Below are positions 15,631-24,383 of a stretch of DNA of 35,258 bases, in pieces. The notes beneath the pieces are model-generated. The model worked only from the letters and a program-made list of their open reading frames with translations. It was not told the origin of the DNA and did not search any database. The position numbers and the translations under genes are program-made. Numbering within the stretch: position 1 is the first letter of the stretch; every line of letters begins with the position of its first letter. Source of the DNA: Verrucomicrobiota bacterium. Lineage in GTDB: Bacteria > Verrucomicrobiota > Verrucomicrobiia > Limisphaerales > JAHDYP01. The stretch spans positions 1-35,258 of the forward strand of contig JAHDYP010000059.1 in NCBI GenBank assembly GCA_023383055.1, read 5' to 3'.

Positions 15631-16718
15631 GGGTTGGACGCCTCCTCCCGCGAGCGCACCACCACCCCACGGTTCTCCTGCACCAAGGCAACCAACCGGC
15701 TGTGGTCGGCCGTGGCTTCCAAGCGATGGAATGGTCCGAGGGGGAGCCCCTGGGCCAGTCGTCGACACTTCTGCGACAGGAACTCCAGAAAATTGATCCA
15801 GAGATCGCTGTTGCGGCAACCCCATTCGTAGAGGACTTTGCCATCGCCGGAACAGATCAGGAACTCTTCAATCGCGCGACTCGTTTTCGGACTTTCGAGA
15901 GACTCCGGCTCCGGAAGCGCGGCTGGCATTAGATCCGGTTCTGATTTCTCCTGGACTGTTCGGTCCTGAGCCAACTCGACCTGATCGCCCAGGGCCGGCG
16001 GAGGGGCGGCTTCCTCCCGCAGACGGGCGGCTTCCATCAGGAGCATTTCCCACGGAGCCTCGATGGTCTGGGCTGGGGCGTCGACCAACGCTCGAAGCCG
16101 GAATTCACCTCCCCGCTGAGCCAGGAGATGGTAGAGCGCCGGCTCACCTCGAAGCGAGCCTGATTCGGCGTGAATCAAGGCGCCGCCGCGGATGAAGATT
16201 CGGCCTTGGCCGCATTCCGCCTCCACCTCCAGCACGGAGGAACTCGCGGCGAGGCATTGCATTTGGATCACATCCTGAAGGCTGGCCTGCAACAGCACGC
16301 CACGAAATCCTTCCGCCGTCTGCTCCTGCATCAAACCGTCGAGCATGGCGAAAAGCCGCTCATGACTGCCGGCGCCCACCGGTTTTTCCAGGAAGAGTTC
16401 GGCCCCGCTGCCGAGGCAGGCTGCCCGATAGGCCTCAGTGGCGAAACCGGTGAGCACAACCTTGAGGAGACCGGGATATCGGCGGTTGAGCAGACGCAGG
16501 AACTGCAGACCATCCAGGACGGGCATCCGCACATCGATCACAATCAGATCCACGCTCTGGTCTTGAACCAGCGGAAGCGCTTCACCCGCGTTCCCGGCCA
16601 CCAGCACATCCCACGAGCCGACGCTCAAGGACTGCATGATCTCGCGCAGCATCCCCAGATACTGAGGATCGTCATCCACAAACAACACGCGACGCCGGGG
16701 TGGCACAGGTGTGGTCAT
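15627..16718 (-). CDS. Response regulator: receiver + DUF4388 (PatA-like) + Roadblock-like domain
   Basis: This 363-aa cytosolic regulator has three parts. A receiver domain (VLFVDDDPQYLGMLREIMQS) has a probable phospho-acceptor Asp at about 62 in LIVIDVRMPVLDG and a conserved Lys in LFLEKPVG. A DUF4388/PATAN domain spans about residues 135-235 (GVLLQASLQDVIQMQCLAA, RIFIRGGALIHAESGS). A C-terminal module spans about 275-355 (FLICSGDGKVLYEWG, FHRLEATADHSRLVALVQEN) and reads like Roadblock/LC7. There is no DNA-binding or enzymatic output domain, so output is probably by protein contact, for example to pilus or GTPase machinery. The start overlaps the HEAT-repeat gene by 4 bp (ATGA) and the end overlaps the next Roadblock-like gene by 3 bp. 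Confidence 0.82.
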   Translation of the reverse strand: MTTPVPPRRRVLFVDDDPQYLGMLREIMQSLSVGSWDVLVAGNAGEALPLVQDQSVDLIVIDVRMPVLDGLQFLRLLNRRYPGLLKVVLTGFATEAYRAACLGSGAELFLEKPVGAGSHERLFAMLDGLMQEQTAEGFRGVLLQASLQDVIQMQCLAASSSVLEVEAECGQGRIFIRGGALIHAESGSLRGEPALYHLLAQRGGEFRLRALVDAPAQTIEAPWEMLLMEAARLREEAAPPPALGDQVELAQDRTVQEKSEPDLMPAALPEPESLESPKTSRAIEEFLICSGDGKVLYEWGCRNSDLWINFLEFLSQKCRRLAQGLPLGPFHRLEATADHSRLVALVQENRGVVVRSREEASNP

Positions 16719-18079
16719 ACGGACTCGGCGCGCCCGGTTTTCGGCCGCAATACGGGGGTTCTCGCCGCCGCCCGCGCCACGCTCTCATCCGGATCGTGGC
16801 GAAGGGGCTCGATCATGGGAGCGACGTTGGGTAACCGCACCAAAGCCTCGACGGCGGCCTGCCGCACGCTGGGATCAGGGTCGGCCAGGAACCCAGCCAG
16901 TAGATCCCCTAGCGCATCCATGCCCTCGGCCCGGCGCTCCTTCCCCCGGTTGTCCGGCGAGTCGCCCAGCGCTCGAAGCACCTCCCGGGCGGAGTACTGC
17001 ACGCCAAAATCACCGCTCGTCGCCGCCGAGCGCAGCACCTCAAGCCGCGCGCGCGCTTCCGGCGAGGTTTCCCATTGGGGGTTGACCCGCTGCAGCGCCA
17101 GGCGAGCCCACTGACGCACAAACCTGTCCGGATCGACCAAGGCATCCACCAGCGGCCCCACCGCCCGGGCATCACCGAGCACTCCGATGCATTCGGCGGC
17201 CTTTTCCCGCACTTCACGGTCCGAATCCCGAAGGCACTCGGCCACGGCCTCCGTGACTCGCTGGTCGTGGAGGCGCCCCAGGCTTTCGAGCGTTGCCACC
17301 CGCACCTCCCAGTGCGGGTCACGCAGGAGCGGCACCAGGGCATCCACCACCGACGCATCTTCAAAGGCTCCCAAGGAGGAGGCGGCGGCGGTGCGAACGC
17401 CGGAATTCCGACTCTTGAGCAACGGCAAGAGCGGACCTTTCGCGCGCGCATCCCCCAATCGCCCCAATGCGTCCGCGGCGGCGACCCGGACCACATCGTC
17501 CTTATCCTGAAGCGCCAGGATCAGTGGTTTCACGGCGGATGAATCGCCAATATCCGCCAAACGGTTGATGGCCTGCACCCGACGCTGAAAGGCTGTGTCG
17601 CCTAGCACCGAGGTCAAGGGGCCAACCGCGGCCGCGCCCAGGAACGCCGCGCGGCGGATGTCTCCCGAGGCAACCCAGAACGCGGCCTCCTCCTCTCTGG
17701 TCTTGGGATGCCATCCCAACTGCTTGAGCACCTGGACCGTCCGACCGCGCACGGCAGGCTCGGGACTTGCCATCAGGGGTGTCAAGCCTGAAGCCAGGGC
17801 ACGATCTCCCCGACGGCCGATCGCCTCGACGACCGCCAATTGCACCTCGGAATCCGGAGTTCCCACTAAACCCAGCAGGAGCTTGGTTGCACTCGCGCCC
17901 GCGCAGCCGCTCAGGACCTCGACCGCCGCAATCACAACCTCCCGCTGGTCTTCCGACGTCAGCAACGCTTCGATCAAAGGCACTACCGTTTCGGCCGGCA
18001 TGCCGCGCAGGGAATGTACGGCCTGCCGCCGGATGCGCCCCGATTTCGATCTCAATTGCCGCCGGATGAACCAGGACAT
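16715..18079 (-). CDS. HEAT-repeat protein (PBS-lyase HEAT-like)
   Basis: This 454-aa protein is composed almost wholly of about ten HEAT-like helical repeats of roughly 30 residues. Examples are AVKPLILALQDKDDVVRVAA, LLPLLKSRNSGVRTAAASSL, LVPLLRDPHWEVRVATLESL and LVDALVDPDRFVRQWARLAL. No signal peptide or transmembrane segment is seen. Such solenoids act as protein-protein scaffolds. The gene begins 7 bp after asnS and overlaps the receiver-DUF4388 gene by 4 bp, so it is probably translated together with that regulator and may present or bind it. The particular partner is inference. Confidence 0.88.
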   Translation of the reverse strand: MSWFIRRQLRSKSGRIRRQAVHSLRGMPAETVVPLIEALLTSEDQREVVIAAVEVLSGCAGASATKLLLGLVGTPDSEVQLAVVEAIGRRGDRALASGLTPLMASPEPAVRGRTVQVLKQLGWHPKTREEEAAFWVASGDIRRAAFLGAAAVGPLTSVLGDTAFQRRVQAINRLADIGDSSAVKPLILALQDKDDVVRVAAADALGRLGDARAKGPLLPLLKSRNSGVRTAAASSLGAFEDASVVDALVPLLRDPHWEVRVATLESLGRLHDQRVTEAVAECLRDSDREVREKAAECIGVLGDARAVGPLVDALVDPDRFVRQWARLALQRVNPQWETSPEARARLEVLRSAATSGDFGVQYSAREVLRALGDSPDNRGKERRAEGMDALGDLLAGFLADPDPSVRQAAVEALVRLPNVAPMIEPLRHDPDESVARAAARTPVLRPKTGRAESV

Positions 18080-18086
18080 GGTCGAC

Positions 18087-19448
18087 TCAAAACTCCGCGT
18101 TGCCCGGCGTCCGGGCGAACGGGATGACGTCGCGGATATTCGACACCCCGGTCAGAAACATCAACAACCGTTCGAAGCCCAGGCCGAAACCGGCATGGGG
18201 AACGGTGCCGAACCGGCGCAGGTCGAGATACCACCAGTAGTCCTTTGGATCCAACTGGTGATACCGCAGGCTGGCCTCGAGCGCTTCGAGCCGTTCCTCG
18301 CGCTGGGAACCGCCGATCACCTCCCCAATGCCCGGCACCAGCACGTCCATGGCGCGCACGGTCTTTTCGTCGTCGTTGAGCCGCATGTAAAACGGTTTGA
18401 TCTCCCGGGGATAGTCAAACACGGTGACCGGACACTTGCAGTGGTCCTCGGTCAGGAAGCGCTCGTGTTCAGACTGCAGGTTCAGGCCGTAAGCGACCGG
18501 AAATTCGAAGGTGCGACCGGCACTTTTCAGAATCTCCACGGCTTCGGTATAAGGCAGGCGCAGGAAGGGACGTTCCACCACGAATTTCAACCGGTCGATC
18601 GTCCCCGGATCCACGAACCGGTTGAAAAACGCCAGGTCCTCGGCGCAATGCTCGAGGGTGTAGGCCGCCATCGCTTTCAGGAACGCCTCGCCCAGATCCA
18701 TGTCGCCCTGCAGATCGCAAAACGCCATCTCCGGCTCGATCATCCAAAACTCGGCGGCGTGCCGGGCGGTGTTCGAGTTCTCCGCCCGGAAAGTGGGGCC
18801 GAAGGTGTAGACGTTCGACAGCGCGCAGGCGAACGTCTCCGCCTCGAGTTGGCCGCTCACGGTCAGATACGCCGGTTTGGCGAAAAAATCGGCCTCCGGT
18901 TTGGCGTCAGGATCGCCTTTCAACGAGGTCACGCGGAACATCTCACCGGCGCCCTCGCAGTCGCTGGCCGTGATGATCGGGGTGTGAACACAGACAAAAT
19001 CCCGCTCCTGAAAGAACCGGTGCACGGCGAAGGCCAGCGCGCTGCGGGTTCGAAAGACCGCCCCAAACAGGTTCGAACGCGGCCGCAAATGTGCAATCGT
19101 CCTCAGGAACTCAAGCGTATGCCCCTTCTTCTGCAGCGGGTAGGCCGGGTCCGACCCCCCAATCAATTCAATCCTGCGGGCGTGGATCTCCCACTTCTGT
19201 CCGGCCGCCGGCGACGCCACCAACGGTCCTTCAACGGTCGCCGAAGCGCCGGTGGTGAACCGGGCCAATTCGTCGAATCCCGACGTGTTCGAGTCCACCA
19301 CCACCTGGAGATTGGCGGCGCAGGATCCATCGTTGAGGGCCAGGAAAGAGAAATCCTTCGAATCACGACGGGTGCGAATCCAGCCCATGACGGTCGCGGA
19401 TTCGGCGGGGGCAGCGGCGGCCAGGGCGTGCTTGATCAAGGTGCGCAT
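18087..19448 (-). CDS. asnS: Asparaginyl-tRNA synthetase
   Basis: This cytosolic class II aminoacyl-tRNA synthetase (453 aa) charges tRNA-Asn. The N-terminal OB-fold anticodon-binding domain spans about residues 15-105 ([20 protein letters not shown]). The catalytic core shows [13 protein letters not shown], motif 2 ([17 protein letters not shown]), [17 protein letters not shown], and motif 3 ([14 protein letters not shown]). The YFRTxRH-type and AEFWMIEPE segments point to AsnS rather than LysS or AspS. Length matches the family. It is followed after 7 bp by the HEAT-repeat gene. A 171-bp divergent intergenic region separates it from the plus-strand block. Confidence 0.95.
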   Translation of the reverse strand: MRTLIKHALAAAAPAESATVMGWIRTRRDSKDFSFLALNDGSCAANLQVVVDSNTSGFDELARFTTGASATVEGPLVASPAAGQKWEIHARRIELIGGSDPAYPLQKKGHTLEFLRTIAHLRPRSNLFGAVFRTRSALAFAVHRFFQERDFVCVHTPIITASDCEGAGEMFRVTSLKGDPDAKPEADFFAKPAYLTVSGQLEAETFACALSNVYTFGPTFRAENSNTARHAAEFWMIEPEMAFCDLQGDMDLGEAFLKAMAAYTLEHCAEDLAFFNRFVDPGTIDRLKFVVERPFLRLPYTEAVEILKSAGRTFEFPVAYGLNLQSEHERFLTEDHCKCPVTVFDYPREIKPFYMRLNDDEKTVRAMDVLVPGIGEVIGGSQREERLEALEASLRYHQLDPKDYWWYLDLRRFGTVPHAGFGLGFERLLMFLTGVSNIRDVIPFARTPGNAEF

Positions 19449-19619
19449 ATAGGGTGCGATAGCAGGACGGTTTGAGCTCTTAGGACTCTAATTTGGGGAA
19501 AAGGCGGGCGCTGACAAGCAATAATCGGCAACACCGTGAGCGGCACTTGGTTGGAGATTTCGATTGCCACTCGGGGGACGCGTGTTAAATTCCTGTGAAC
19601 TCGATTCGTGGGTTTAATT

Positions 19620-19844
19620 ATGTCGAGCGAAAACCCTGGCATCCGTGATCCTCAAGAGTTGGTCCGGCATTCCTCGCTTTACCGGGAGTTCCAGGCTGAG
19701 CGTGAGGAGATACTCCGCCATAAATGGATCGAATCGGAGAAGGCCGGCTACGATATCGGGTTCGAGCGGGCACTCACCGACTGGATCCTGAAGCACCGCC
19801 GGAAGTGGCGTAAAGCGCGTCACGCCCAACTCCAGGGTTCCTAG
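19620..19844 (+). CDS. Small conserved protein, DUF4032-like, function unknown
   Basis: This 74-aa cytosolic, highly charged protein starts at ATG 19620 (MSSENPGIRDP); an in-frame GTG at 19608 is less likely. The core LREEILRHKWIESEKAGYD-like stretch (seen as REEILRHKWIESEKAGYD) and IGFERALTDWILKHRRKW resemble the C-terminal part of DUF4032 proteins and small homologues I have seen in other Gram-negative bacteria. No catalytic motif is evident. It lies upstream of pyrR on the same strand, with a terminator-like hairpin between them. Probably a genuine small gene; its role is unknown. Confidence 0.7.
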   Translation: MSSENPGIRDPQELVRHSSLYREFQAEREEILRHKWIESEKAGYDIGFERALTDWILKHRRKWRKARHAQLQGS

Positions 19845-19876
19845 CGCGGCCCGGTCAAATTGCACTCGATGACGCA

Positions 19877-19910
19877 GGCTGGTTTCGCAAGTCGGGCCAG
19901 CCCATTTTTT
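19877..19910 (+). terminator. Hairpin plus T-tract abutting the pyrR start (terminator or attenuator)
   Basis: A stem ggctgg (19877-19882) pairs with ccagcc (19897-19902) across a 14-nt loop. It is followed by CA and six T (19905-19910), immediately before the pyrR ATG at 19911. Upstream, ggcccg (19849-19854) can pair with cgggcc (19893-19898), which would disrupt the hairpin. Either it ends the small upstream gene or it is a pyrimidine-sensing attenuator. Confidence 0.6.
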
Positions 19911-20450
19911 ATGTCTCCGGAAGCACAGGTTCAAATTCTCGATGCCCCCGCCATCCACCGCGCCTTGCAGCGCATCGCGCATGAGATTGCCGAGCGGAAT
20001 GAGAACAACGCGGAGGTGGTGCTGGTGGGCGTGCAGCGCGGCGGCGTTCACCTGGCGCACCGCCTGGGCGACACGCTGTCCCAGATCTGGGGCCGCACCG
20101 TGCCGGTCGGCCGCCTTGACATCAATATGCACCGGGACGATATCCATCAACAGTTGGCCCCCCGGGTGCATCCCACCTCGATTCCCTTCGATGTCACCGG
20201 ACGTACGGTCATCCTCGTGGACGATGTGCTCTTCAGCGGGCGCACCACTCGGGCCGCCCTGGATGCCCTCAACGACTTTGGCCGACCCAAACGGGTGCAG
20301 TTGGCGGTGCTGATCGATCGCGGTCACCGTGAACTGCCCATCAAAGCCGATTTCGTCGGCAAGAACGTGCCCACCGCCCTGGCCGAGCGCGTCAACCTGA
20401 CGCTCAAGGAGGATGGGGGCGAAGACAAAGTCTGCCTGATCAAGGAATGA
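19911..20450 (+). CDS. pyrR: PyrR bifunctional regulator / uracil phosphoribosyltransferase
   Basis: This 179-aa type I PRTase-fold protein has the PRPP-binding loop [18 protein letters not shown], preceded by [27 protein letters not shown] and followed by [13 protein letters not shown], the standard PyrR layout. In Gram-positives PyrR binds pyr mRNA in the presence of UMP and promotes termination; it also has uracil phosphoribosyltransferase activity. I chose ATG 19911 because the 17 upstream codons of open frame do not match the family and contain the hairpin arms. It overlaps pyrB by 4 bp (ATGA). The hairpin directly before the start is in keeping with autoregulation, which is inference. 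Confidence 0.92.
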   Translation: MSPEAQVQILDAPAIHRALQRIAHEIAERNENNAEVVLVGVQRGGVHLAHRLGDTLSQIWGRTVPVGRLDINMHRDDIHQQLAPRVHPTSIPFDVTGRTVILVDDVLFSGRTTRAALDALNDFGRPKRVQLAVLIDRGHRELPIKADFVGKNVPTALAERVNLTLKEDGGEDKVCLIKE

Positions 20451-21388
20451 GCTGGAATCGCAAGCATCTGCTCGATATCGAATCCCTCTCCGCCGAGGAG
20501 ATCACCACCGTGTTGGACACGGCCACCGCCTTCAAAGCCGTCGGCCAGCGCGCCATCAAGAAAGTGCCCGCCTTGCGCGGCAAAACCGTCGTCAACCTGT
20601 TCATCGAGCCGTCCACCCGCACTCGGATCAGCTTCGAACTGGCCGCCCTGCGTTTGACCGCCGATGTCATCAATTTCACCGCCGAAGCCTCCTCCCTCAA
20701 GAAAGGCGAAACCCTCAAGGACACCGCCCGCAACCTCGAAGCCCTGAACGCCGATATCATCATCATCCGCCATCGGGCGGCCGGCGCCCCCCATTTTCTT
20801 GCCCGCGTGCTCAACGCCAGCGTCATCAATGCCGGCGACGGCGCCCACGAGCATCCCACCCAGGCGCTGCTCGACGCTTTTACCATTCGCGAAAAGAAAG
20901 GCCGCATTGCCGGGCTCAAGGTGACAATTCTCGGCGATATCCTCTACAGCCGGGTCGCCCGCTCCAACATCTGGACGCTGACCAAGCTCGGGGCCAAGGT
21001 CACGCTGTGCGGCCCGAGCACCCTGGTGCCGAAGGTCTTCGAACGGATGGGTTGTCGCGTGACCTACAATGTCGAGGAGGCCATCGTCGACGCCGACATC
21101 ATCAACCTGCTGCGCATCCAGCACGAACGCCAGCGCCAGACCATGTTCCCCAGCATCGGCGAATATGCCAGCCTCTTCGGCGTCACCAAGGATCGCCTCA
21201 AGCGGACCCGGCCCGACGTGGTGATCATGCACCCGGGTCCGATCAACCGCGGCGTGGAGATCGACAGCGACATCGCGGACGGCGATCGGTCGGTTATCCT
21301 CGAGCAGGTCACCAACGGCCTCGCCGTGCGCATGGCCTCGCTCTTCCTCATCAACGGCGGCCAGGGCCCCGCCGAGGTCAACTCCTAA
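20447..21388 (+). CDS. pyrB: Aspartate carbamoyltransferase catalytic subunit
   Basis: This 313-aa cytosolic enzyme transfers the carbamoyl group of carbamoyl phosphate to aspartate in the second step of de novo UMP synthesis. Diagnostic motifs are [19 protein letters not shown] (carbamoyl-phosphate loop), [37 protein letters not shown] and the C-terminal [14 protein letters not shown]. The length and lack of a C-terminal extension match class B/C PyrB. It is translationally coupled to pyrR, a gene order familiar from Firmicutes and Deinococcus as well as some Verrucomicrobiota; pyrC does not follow here. It converges on the minus-strand 21413-22000 gene with only 24 bp between. Confidence 0.95.
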   Translation: MSWNRKHLLDIESLSAEEITTVLDTATAFKAVGQRAIKKVPALRGKTVVNLFIEPSTRTRISFELAALRLTADVINFTAEASSLKKGETLKDTARNLEALNADIIIIRHRAAGAPHFLARVLNASVINAGDGAHEHPTQALLDAFTIREKKGRIAGLKVTILGDILYSRVARSNIWTLTKLGAKVTLCGPSTLVPKVFERMGCRVTYNVEEAIVDADIINLLRIQHERQRQTMFPSIGEYASLFGVTKDRLKRTRPDVVIMHPGPINRGVEIDSDIADGDRSVILEQVTNGLAVRMASLFLINGGQGPAEVNS

Positions 21389-21412
21389 TACCGCTGCGCG
21401 TGGTCGCCCGGC

Positions 21413-22000
21413 TCAGGGGGCGCGCTGTGGTTCCGCCACCTGGAACGAGGTCAACATCCCCACGAAAACGCCCAGGTCACGGGCGAATGCGCCGCTTGGC
21501 GCCAGCAGGCAGAACTCGAAGAAGCTTCCGCCGACCCGGACATACGCGGCGCGGGCGGCGAATGTGCCGCCCTGAGTGTCCAGCCACTCGAGATCGAACG
21601 CCGCACCGGATTCGGCTTCCGTGTGGCAGGCAGTCTCTCGCAAGAGCTTCGCGCCCGGCAGCCGGGACTGGGCGCGTTGCCGCAGTTTGTCCTTTTCCGT
21701 CCCGTCGGCCCGAGCTTCTGCATCCGTCAGCAGGCGAATCGAAATGCTGCTGCGGTCGGGTCCGAGCCACCGCACACTCCCGGCCCCGTCCGCTTCCAGC
21801 CTCCAGTTGGCGGGCGGCATCACTAGAAAAGTGTCCTCTCCGGCGGTGAGCACCCCGGTCGTGACCTTTCCCATCTCCGGCAAATCCCTTTGCCAGATGC
21901 CGATTCTCAGGCCCGATCCGCCGCCGGCGGTCTTGGGGCCCGGTTCGGCAGCCAGAATTCCAGCGAAGATCACCGGCAGAATCAACCCGGCGCGTCTCAT
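21413..22000 (-). CDS. Exported protein of unknown function
   Basis: This 195-aa protein has a signal peptide (about residues 1-18, AGLILPVIFAGILAAEP). The mature part contains LPEMGKVTTGVLTAGEDTF and VRWLGPDRSSISIRL and a late YVRVGGSFFEFCLLAPSGA, but no family I recognise. Its size and beta-rich look recall small periplasmic or lipoprotein-like domains, though no lipobox cysteine is present. The start overlaps the stop of the PilX-like gene by 3-4 bp (ATGA), so it is the last gene of pilin operon A and may assist that apparatus in the periplasm. Function is unknown. Confidence 0.72.
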   Translation of the reverse strand: MRRAGLILPVIFAGILAAEPGPKTAGGGSGLRIGIWQRDLPEMGKVTTGVLTAGEDTFLVMPPANWRLEADGAGSVRWLGPDRSSISIRLLTDAEARADGTEKDKLRQRAQSRLPGAKLLRETACHTEAESGAAFDLEWLDTQGGTFAARAAYVRVGGSFFEFCLLAPSGAFARDLGVFVGMLTSFQVAEPQRAP

Positions 22001-23730
22001 AGCTCAACTACAGTTGTGTTGGGTGGCAGGACCGTCCACTGGCCTCGGATGAGGGTGCGGACGGCGGGGGTTGCGGGCGGAAGTTTGGTCGGGTCGAGGA
22101 AGTTATTGTCGAAGTTCCAGTTCCTCGTCGGTGGGTTGTAAATCCCGATCGTGCTCCCCGTTCCCCGCCAGAGAGCCGTGGCCACCTGGCTTTCAAACAT
22201 GACGATCATCGAACCATTGTAGGTGAGTGTGTTCCCGCTCCAGTTCTCGAGGAAACGCGGAAAATTCTCCACGCCGCCGCTGTACGAAGCAGGCGTGGTT
22301 TTGACAATGCCCGCCAGGATCGCGGCGTTGACAGTCGTGTTTTGGGCGACGCGACTACTGAGACTCTTCGTGCTGTTCCCGTCCGACCAGCCTTGCGAAA
22401 GAATCGTGATCGCATCGGCAATCAGGGCCGCGGGTTTCGTCTGCGTCGTATTGGCCGTGCCCAGGGCGGACGGGGGCGCATTATAGTGGCCCTGGACGTA
22501 CAGCGGCTGCGGCGTCGCGATGGTCAGACCCGAGGGCGGCAGGTACTGCCCATTGACCACCTTGATGCCCGGCTGCGTGTCCGTGGTTTGGCTGCGCAGA
22601 TCTTTGACGTAGACCGTGCTGATATCGTGCCCGAGTGCGGTTTTGAGCGGATTGACGGTGTTGTTGTAGTCCTTCAGTTTGCCGACGTCCAACACCGTTG
22701 CTTTCACGGTCTTGCCTTCGCGCTTGTTAAAGAACGAGGCATTCGTGCTGATGAAAGACTTGGCCGCGGACCACGGGATGCTCGGGCTGCCTGCCGCGGA
22801 TAATCCCCCGAACGTCTCCACCCGGTTGTCGTAAACCAATACGATCATGTCGGCCTTGTTGTAGTACCGCTGCTTCCCGATCTGCGAATCGGGGTCTTCT
22901 CCCGCGGGGGGCTGTTCCACAATCTGTCGGACTGAACTGGGGCTGTTGTCGGTGCCAATCGGCATGTTCAGCGAAGTCACGCCACCATCGTGCTCCTCAT
23001 CGTAGACGATCGTTCCGCCGGAGCGTACCGAAGGATCTTCCGGCATTTTATCGTGGATGATCTCGCCTGCGGCGGTCACATCACCCAGGAATCGCAGCGT
23101 GGCCTGCGGTTGGGCATAGAGCCGGCCGTTGCTGTGCACCCGCCCGCGGACGGTCATGTTGGGTCCCGGGTTGATTTCGAGGTCCAGGTTGTAGAAAATG
23201 GCGAATTGAAAGAGTGGTATCGTGGCCAGCTGGATGTCCTGCCCCACTGCAGCCGTGATGTCAAAGGGCGATCGGGTCTGCCTCGCGTTCGATACGACCC
23301 GGAACGTCGCGGCGTAACCCTGAAGCCCTTGGTATTGCGAAATCAACGGCGAAACGCCCCAGGGCGATGTGACCTCGACGTGCGTTTGTCCCACCGTGCC
23401 TTGCGCATTGCTGAATTCGTAGTCGCCCCAAAACGCGCTTTCGCCCGAGTTAGGGACCATCGCGGCATAGCTGGACAACCGCGAATGCACGACCGCCGCA
23501 CCCGCCGTATGATAGTCCGCCGACAGACCGGCCAGGACTTTCTCCGTGGCCGCCTCCGCCGCGGCCAACGACGCTAGGTATTGGTTGTGACGTTCGTTCA
23601 GGTTGGCGTTGTTCGAGGTCCAGGTGAGCGTGGACCCCAAAATGGCGAGACTCACTCCGCCCAGAACGATGACGGTCGCCAGGGCGTACCCGTCTTGGCC
23701 TCGCGGCCGAATGTTGACGCTCGTGTTCAT
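21997..23730 (-). CDS. PilX-like pilus-assembly protein, operon A
   Basis: This 577-aa protein has a short basic N-terminus and one hydrophobic helix (GYALATVIVLGGVSLAILGST), then a coiled NERHNQYLASLAAAEAATEK stretch, as in PilX-type minor pilin components. The long C-terminal part is beta-rich, with repeats such as NPGPNMTVRGRVHSNGRLYA reminiscent of the filament-tip-like domain of large PilX/PilY-linked proteins. It begins 23 bp after the PilW-like gene. It is probably inserted in the inner membrane and handed to the pilus tip. PilX-like is a positional and topological call, since the C-terminal domain is not one I can name. Confidence 0.72.
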   Translation of the reverse strand: MNTSVNIRPRGQDGYALATVIVLGGVSLAILGSTLTWTSNNANLNERHNQYLASLAAAEAATEKVLAGLSADYHTAGAAVVHSRLSSYAAMVPNSGESAFWGDYEFSNAQGTVGQTHVEVTSPWGVSPLISQYQGLQGYAATFRVVSNARQTRSPFDITAAVGQDIQLATIPLFQFAIFYNLDLEINPGPNMTVRGRVHSNGRLYAQPQATLRFLGDVTAAGEIIHDKMPEDPSVRSGGTIVYDEEHDGGVTSLNMPIGTDNSPSSVRQIVEQPPAGEDPDSQIGKQRYYNKADMIVLVYDNRVETFGGLSAAGSPSIPWSAAKSFISTNASFFNKREGKTVKATVLDVGKLKDYNNTVNPLKTALGHDISTVYVKDLRSQTTDTQPGIKVVNGQYLPPSGLTIATPQPLYVQGHYNAPPSALGTANTTQTKPAALIADAITILSQGWSDGNSTKSLSSRVAQNTTVNAAILAGIVKTTPASYSGGVENFPRFLENWSGNTLTYNGSMIVMFESQVATALWRGTGSTIGIYNPPTRNWNFDNNFLDPTKLPPATPAVRTLIRGQWTVLPPNTTVVEL

Positions 23731-23753
23731 CGTGTCTTTCTCAGCGCGACCGC

Positions 23754-24383
23754 CTATTCCAATGCCCGGCGGGTGATCCTCGTGTGCAATTGGTAATAGT
23801 CGAAATACCCTCCCTGACCGATCATGATGTTGGGATTCACCAACTGGGAGAATTGCATCGTCAAACCGATGACCCGGTTGTTCAGGTTGTTCGTCAACAC
23901 GACCCCGTCGTGGCTTTCCGCCCTGAAGATCAGTCGATTCGTGATCGAATGCGCCAGCACCACCACCGCGGTGTTCCCATCATCCGTTCGTTTCAGACGT
24001 CCATCTTCCCCGTCCCAGTAGTAACGAATGAACCGGCTGTCGTCGCCCTTGCGCGGATACACCTGAATCGCATTTCCAATCTGAGGTTCGCCGGCCGTGA
24101 TCGGCGCGAACCCGTCGATATTGCCGGATCCAACCCGGATCACGCCCGCCGCCCGAACGTCCGAGACCAAACGGCTCAAGGCGCGCCGCGCCTCATCGCT
24201 GGCGCCCAACTTCGCCCGCACCAACTGATTCCACTCGAGACCGGAAATATGCACAAAGAGGAAGCCCACCACTGTGATCACGAACAACCCCAGCGAGACC
24301 ATGAGCTCGCACAAGGTCATGGCCGCTTCGCGGCGCCGATTGCGCCCAGCCGGGCGCGGGTATTTGTGGATTCTTGTTTTCAT
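23754..24383 (-). CDS. PilW-like minor pilin, operon A
   Basis: This 209-aa protein starts at ATG 24383 (MKTRIHKY). After a basic leader it has a prepilin-type helix: REAAMTLCELMVSLGLFVITVVGFLF, which is quoted in parts as AAMTLCELMVSLGLF and VITVVGFLFV. The conserved Glu at position +5 is present, but position -1 is Ala instead of the usual Gly, and +1 is Met rather than Phe. The rest (LGASDEARRALSRLVSDVRA, FRAESHDGVVLTNNLNNRV) has the PilW-type globular look. It overlaps the upstream PilV-like gene by 4 bp and is 23 bp upstream of the PilX-like gene. The membership is clear, the exact minor-pilin class moderate. Confidence 0.8.
   Translation of the reverse strand: MKTRIHKYPRPAGRNRRREAAMTLCELMVSLGLFVITVVGFLFVHISGLEWNQLVRAKLGASDEARRALSRLVSDVRAAGVIRVGSGNIDGFAPITAGEPQIGNAIQVYPRKGDDSRFIRYYWDGEDGRLKRTDDGNTAVVVLAHSITNRLIFRAESHDGVVLTNNLNNRVIGLTMQFSQLVNPNIMIGQGGYFDYYQLHTRITRRALE

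Noticed and set aside
19449..19619. A tRNA or small RNA in the divergent region between asnS and the small conserved gene
   Set aside because: No cloverleaf or TPsiC-like GGTTCGAATC stretch was seen; it appears to be just a promoter region.
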